DNA of 64,000 nt, taken from the NCBI RefSeq assembly GCF_002896875.1, contig NZ_CP023278.1, forward strand, positions 4,016,501 to 4,080,500, read 5' to 3'. Made by a program: the position numbers and the translations under genes. Positions within the stretch are counted from its first letter, which is position 1. The number at the start of each line of letters is the position of its first letter. Positions 62,396 to 64,000 of this stretch are shown one piece after another. The notes beneath the pieces are model-generated. The model saw nothing but the letters and a program-made list of their open reading frames with translations, searched no databases and was not told the origin of the DNA. This DNA comes from Nostoc sp. CENA543. GTDB taxonomy: Bacteria; Cyanobacteriota; Cyanobacteriia; Cyanobacteriales; Nostocaceae.

Positions 62396-63112
62396 TCAAC
62401 ACTCAACCATCCCCAATGGTTCATGACCATTCACAGACACTGGCGTGACTCTGCTTTTAATCACCCGCGCCGGAACACCTACAGCCACTGAGAAGGGGGG
62501 AATATCTTTATTAACTACCGCACCAGCACCAATGACGCTCCCCTTACCAATAGTCACGCCATCTAATACCGTGACCCCATGTCCTAGCCAGCAGTCATCC
62601 TCAATCACAATTCCTCGACAAGTCACACCTTGGTATTTAATAGGCTGTGTTGGGTCAGTAAAATTATGATTGTTAGCATAGATCCCTGAATGTGCTGCAA
62701 TCATACAACGCTTGCCAATTTTAATGTTTCCTGGGCCAGCAATACAAACATCCGGCCCAATAAACGTTTCACTATCAATATCAATACAAGTGTCTGCTAA
62801 ACAACCAATATCAACATAACGCTCAATCGCTACTCCGTCCCTGAGCCGAATTTTATTATTGATATGTCCTCTAGCATCGAGACGTACACCTTTAAACAGA
62901 TGTACTCCATTGCCAACTTCAATACAAGAAGTGTTGATAAATTCCACTCCATCTTGAATGTAGACTGAACGCCCCATCTGAGCAAAAATCTTTCTATACA
63001 AGAGATTTCTTAATTTTGTGCCTAGAGCTAATGTCGGTAAATCTCCTAAGAATGTAATGAATAAAAGCTCTTGTAAACGCTGAAATTTCCCGTTGAATCG
63101 TTGATTATTCAT
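62396..63112 (-). CDS. Hexapeptide-repeat acyltransferase
   Basis: 238 residues. From about 50 the protein is a left-handed beta helix of hexapeptide repeats (IEVGNGVHLFKGVRLDA, IDIDSETFIGPDVCI, IVIEDDCWLGHGVTVLDGV, IGKGSVIGAGAVVNKDI). The catalytic-type His is in YANNHNF, and VGVPARVI is the usual C-terminal end of the helix. It is similar to sugar O-acetyltransferases such as maltose or nodulation acetyltransferases. The N-terminal 45 residues are helical and basic, perhaps membrane-bound. The acceptor is unknown; capsule or exopolysaccharide synthesis is plausible. It has no adjacent partner gene. Confidence 0.88.
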   Translation of the reverse strand: MNNQRFNGKFQRLQELLFITFLGDLPTLALGTKLRNLLYRKIFAQMGRSVYIQDGVEFINTSCIEVGNGVHLFKGVRLDARGHINNKIRLRDGVAIERYVDIGCLADTCIDIDSETFIGPDVCIAGPGNIKIGKRCMIAAHSGIYANNHNFTDPTQPIKYQGVTCRGIVIEDDCWLGHGVTVLDGVTIGKGSVIGAGAVVNKDIPPFSVAVGVPARVIKSRVTPVSVNGHEPLGMVEC

Positions 63113-63798
63113 GACCTAATTATCAGATGAATGGTGTTAACAATGCCAAGGTTGTACCGTAAATTAATCATGGTTTTGGGGAGTAACATTCCTGCTGATA
63201 CTTATAGATTGAACAAAGAGAATTATGTATAACTAAAAATACATTTCAATTATAAAAATCTCATTACTCTGTAGATTATTATCTATTTTTAACTATCAGC
63301 ATTTGTCAGAATCTACATCATGATATATGCAATATTACGCATATTGTCTGCACGAAATTAGACTGTTTATGACTATCTGTTATTACCCACAATTGCAAGA
63401 TTATTCAGTTATAAAATTGGGTATGCTCAACTAATCACATGAAAGGTTTATGTAGGTAACTATGGGTTTAACTACAAAGTAATTTATGAGTTGTTTGATT
63501 ATGTATACTTAACAGTTAAACACCACATAATTTAGTGTATGGAGTCTTTTAGCATATTCAGGGCTTTAAACTACCTAAAACGTCTGTAGCAGCAGCATAA
63601 GCTACAGATAATCTCTGTGCAGAATCCTCGAATATTTAACACTAAAACACTTACACCAACCTTTATTTATTAGTGGTTAAGCTATGTTTACAGCCCAATT
63701 TAACAAGATTTTTCAACGGCAATATATTTTGTACAGATTGAATTAATCAACCAGAAATTTTTATCTGTACAGCTAAATATAATTAGCGTTGCATTTAT
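63113..63798. other. Long A/T-rich intergenic region, no gene seen
   Basis: About 690 bp upstream of the acyltransferase gene with no supportable frame in either strand and no clear repeat. It should contain the acyltransferase promoter near 63120-63250. Confidence 0.4.
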
Positions 63799-63829
63799 CT
63801 TGGTTATTCCTGAAGTTAAAATAACCAAG
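63799..63829 (-). terminator. Hairpin directly after a minus-strand stop codon
   Basis: CTTGGTTATT (63799-63808) pairs perfectly with AATAACCAAG (63820-63829) around an 11-base loop. It begins at the base after the TAA stop of the ORF at the right edge. There is no T run, so it is a weak terminator candidate. Confidence 0.5.
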
Positions 63830-64000
63830 TTAGGGTGGAGTATCTCCCACTTCAGCCATCACATTAAAATTGACCATCGGTGCAAACAAGTAAGCTTTTC
63901 CCCGATTGCTATGACGGCTTTCTTGCAACGAATTTCTAGAGTAAATTGCTCTAATCATGTTGCACACAGATGATTTACAAACCAACCACCGAATCATGTT
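63830..64000 (-). CDS. 3' part of a small or partial ORF at the right edge
   Basis: The minus-strand frame is open from the edge to the TAA at 63830-63832. ATGs lie at 63997 and 63958, giving 55 or 42 residues; the start could also be outside the window. The sequence has RNSLQESRHSNRGKAYLFAP and ends VMAEVGDTPP. No family recognised. The only supports are the uninterrupted frame and the hairpin straight after the stop codon. Confidence 0.3.
   Translation of the reverse strand, partial: NMIRWLVCKSSVCNMIRAIYSRNSLQESRHSNRGKAYLFAPMVNFNVMAEVGDTPP

Overview
The window is chromosomal DNA of a filamentous, probably heterocystous cyanobacterium of the Nostoc/Anabaena/Trichormus type. Direct evidence: a 38-codon psbI gene and ndhL; a trnL(UAA) gene interrupted by a group I intron; many GCGATCGC (HIP1) palindromes inside genes; and tracts of 7-bp tandem repeats (TGACTAA, GTGCTGA, GAATTGC, GGGGACT types) in many gene gaps, as known for Nostocales. 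The naming is inference from these marks; no 16S rRNA gene is present.

Layout. 1-5.3 kb: a Ser/Thr kinase cut by the left edge, a coiled-coil membrane protein, the trpA - DUF3007 - ndhL cluster, then trnL with its intron. 5.3-8 kb: an IS110-family insertion sequence and a Fic protein. 8-22.7 kb: metabolic and stress genes (MFS carrier, creatininase family, polyphosphate-glucokinase-like ROK kinase, MltA/3D-like exported protein, class III aminotransferase next to a DUF1338 2-oxoadipate decarboxylase-like gene, PII-like protein, RRM RNA-binding protein, DUF1400 hydrolase, AraC regulator). 23-27 kb: a four-GAF NarL-type histidine kinase and its LuxR-type response regulator. 27-35.4 kb: M28 peptidase, tmk and holB separated by three accessory genes, nnr, a methyltransferase-like gene. 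35.5-37.4 kb: a three-gene unit led by a stand-alone deaminase of bacterial toxin type. 37.5-41.4 kb: Nudix hydrolase, folK, PBP1A. 41.4-45.3 kb: a hairpin-rich IS200/IS605-like relic and a large hybrid histidine kinase. 45.6-51.3 kb: TetR - RND adaptor - RND pump with a 38-bp palindrome in front. 51.5-54.5 kb: SirB1-type protein and a tandem SagB-like nitroreductase. 55-59 kb: a sensor kinase carrying a probable DXCF cyanobacteriochrome GAF domain, followed 33 bp later by a REC-PAS-kinase. 59-64 kb: DUF3769/LptD-like barrel protein, psbI, a hexapeptide acyltransferase and the 3' end of a small ORF at the right edge.

The strongest leads are: (1) the probable dual-cysteine photosensor kinase at 55.2-57.6 kb with its downstream kinase; (2) the deaminase gene unit at 35.5-37.4 kb with two unknown partners; (3) small non-autonomous elements: three MITE-like elements with terminal inverted repeats and a 37-bp module, present five times, that sits inside 7-bp repeats between GTGCTG direct repeats; (4) the IS110 element whose 5' flank is where a bridge RNA would lie; (5) a ribosome-binding-site hairpin in front of the RRM gene; (6) a candidate small RNA ending at an orphan terminator at 52.8 kb.

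Repeats shape genes here: several genes end in, begin next to, or contain repeat-derived sequence (tmk, Uma2, the 57.7-kb kinase, nnr), so several start codons were moved inward from the longest possible reading frame.
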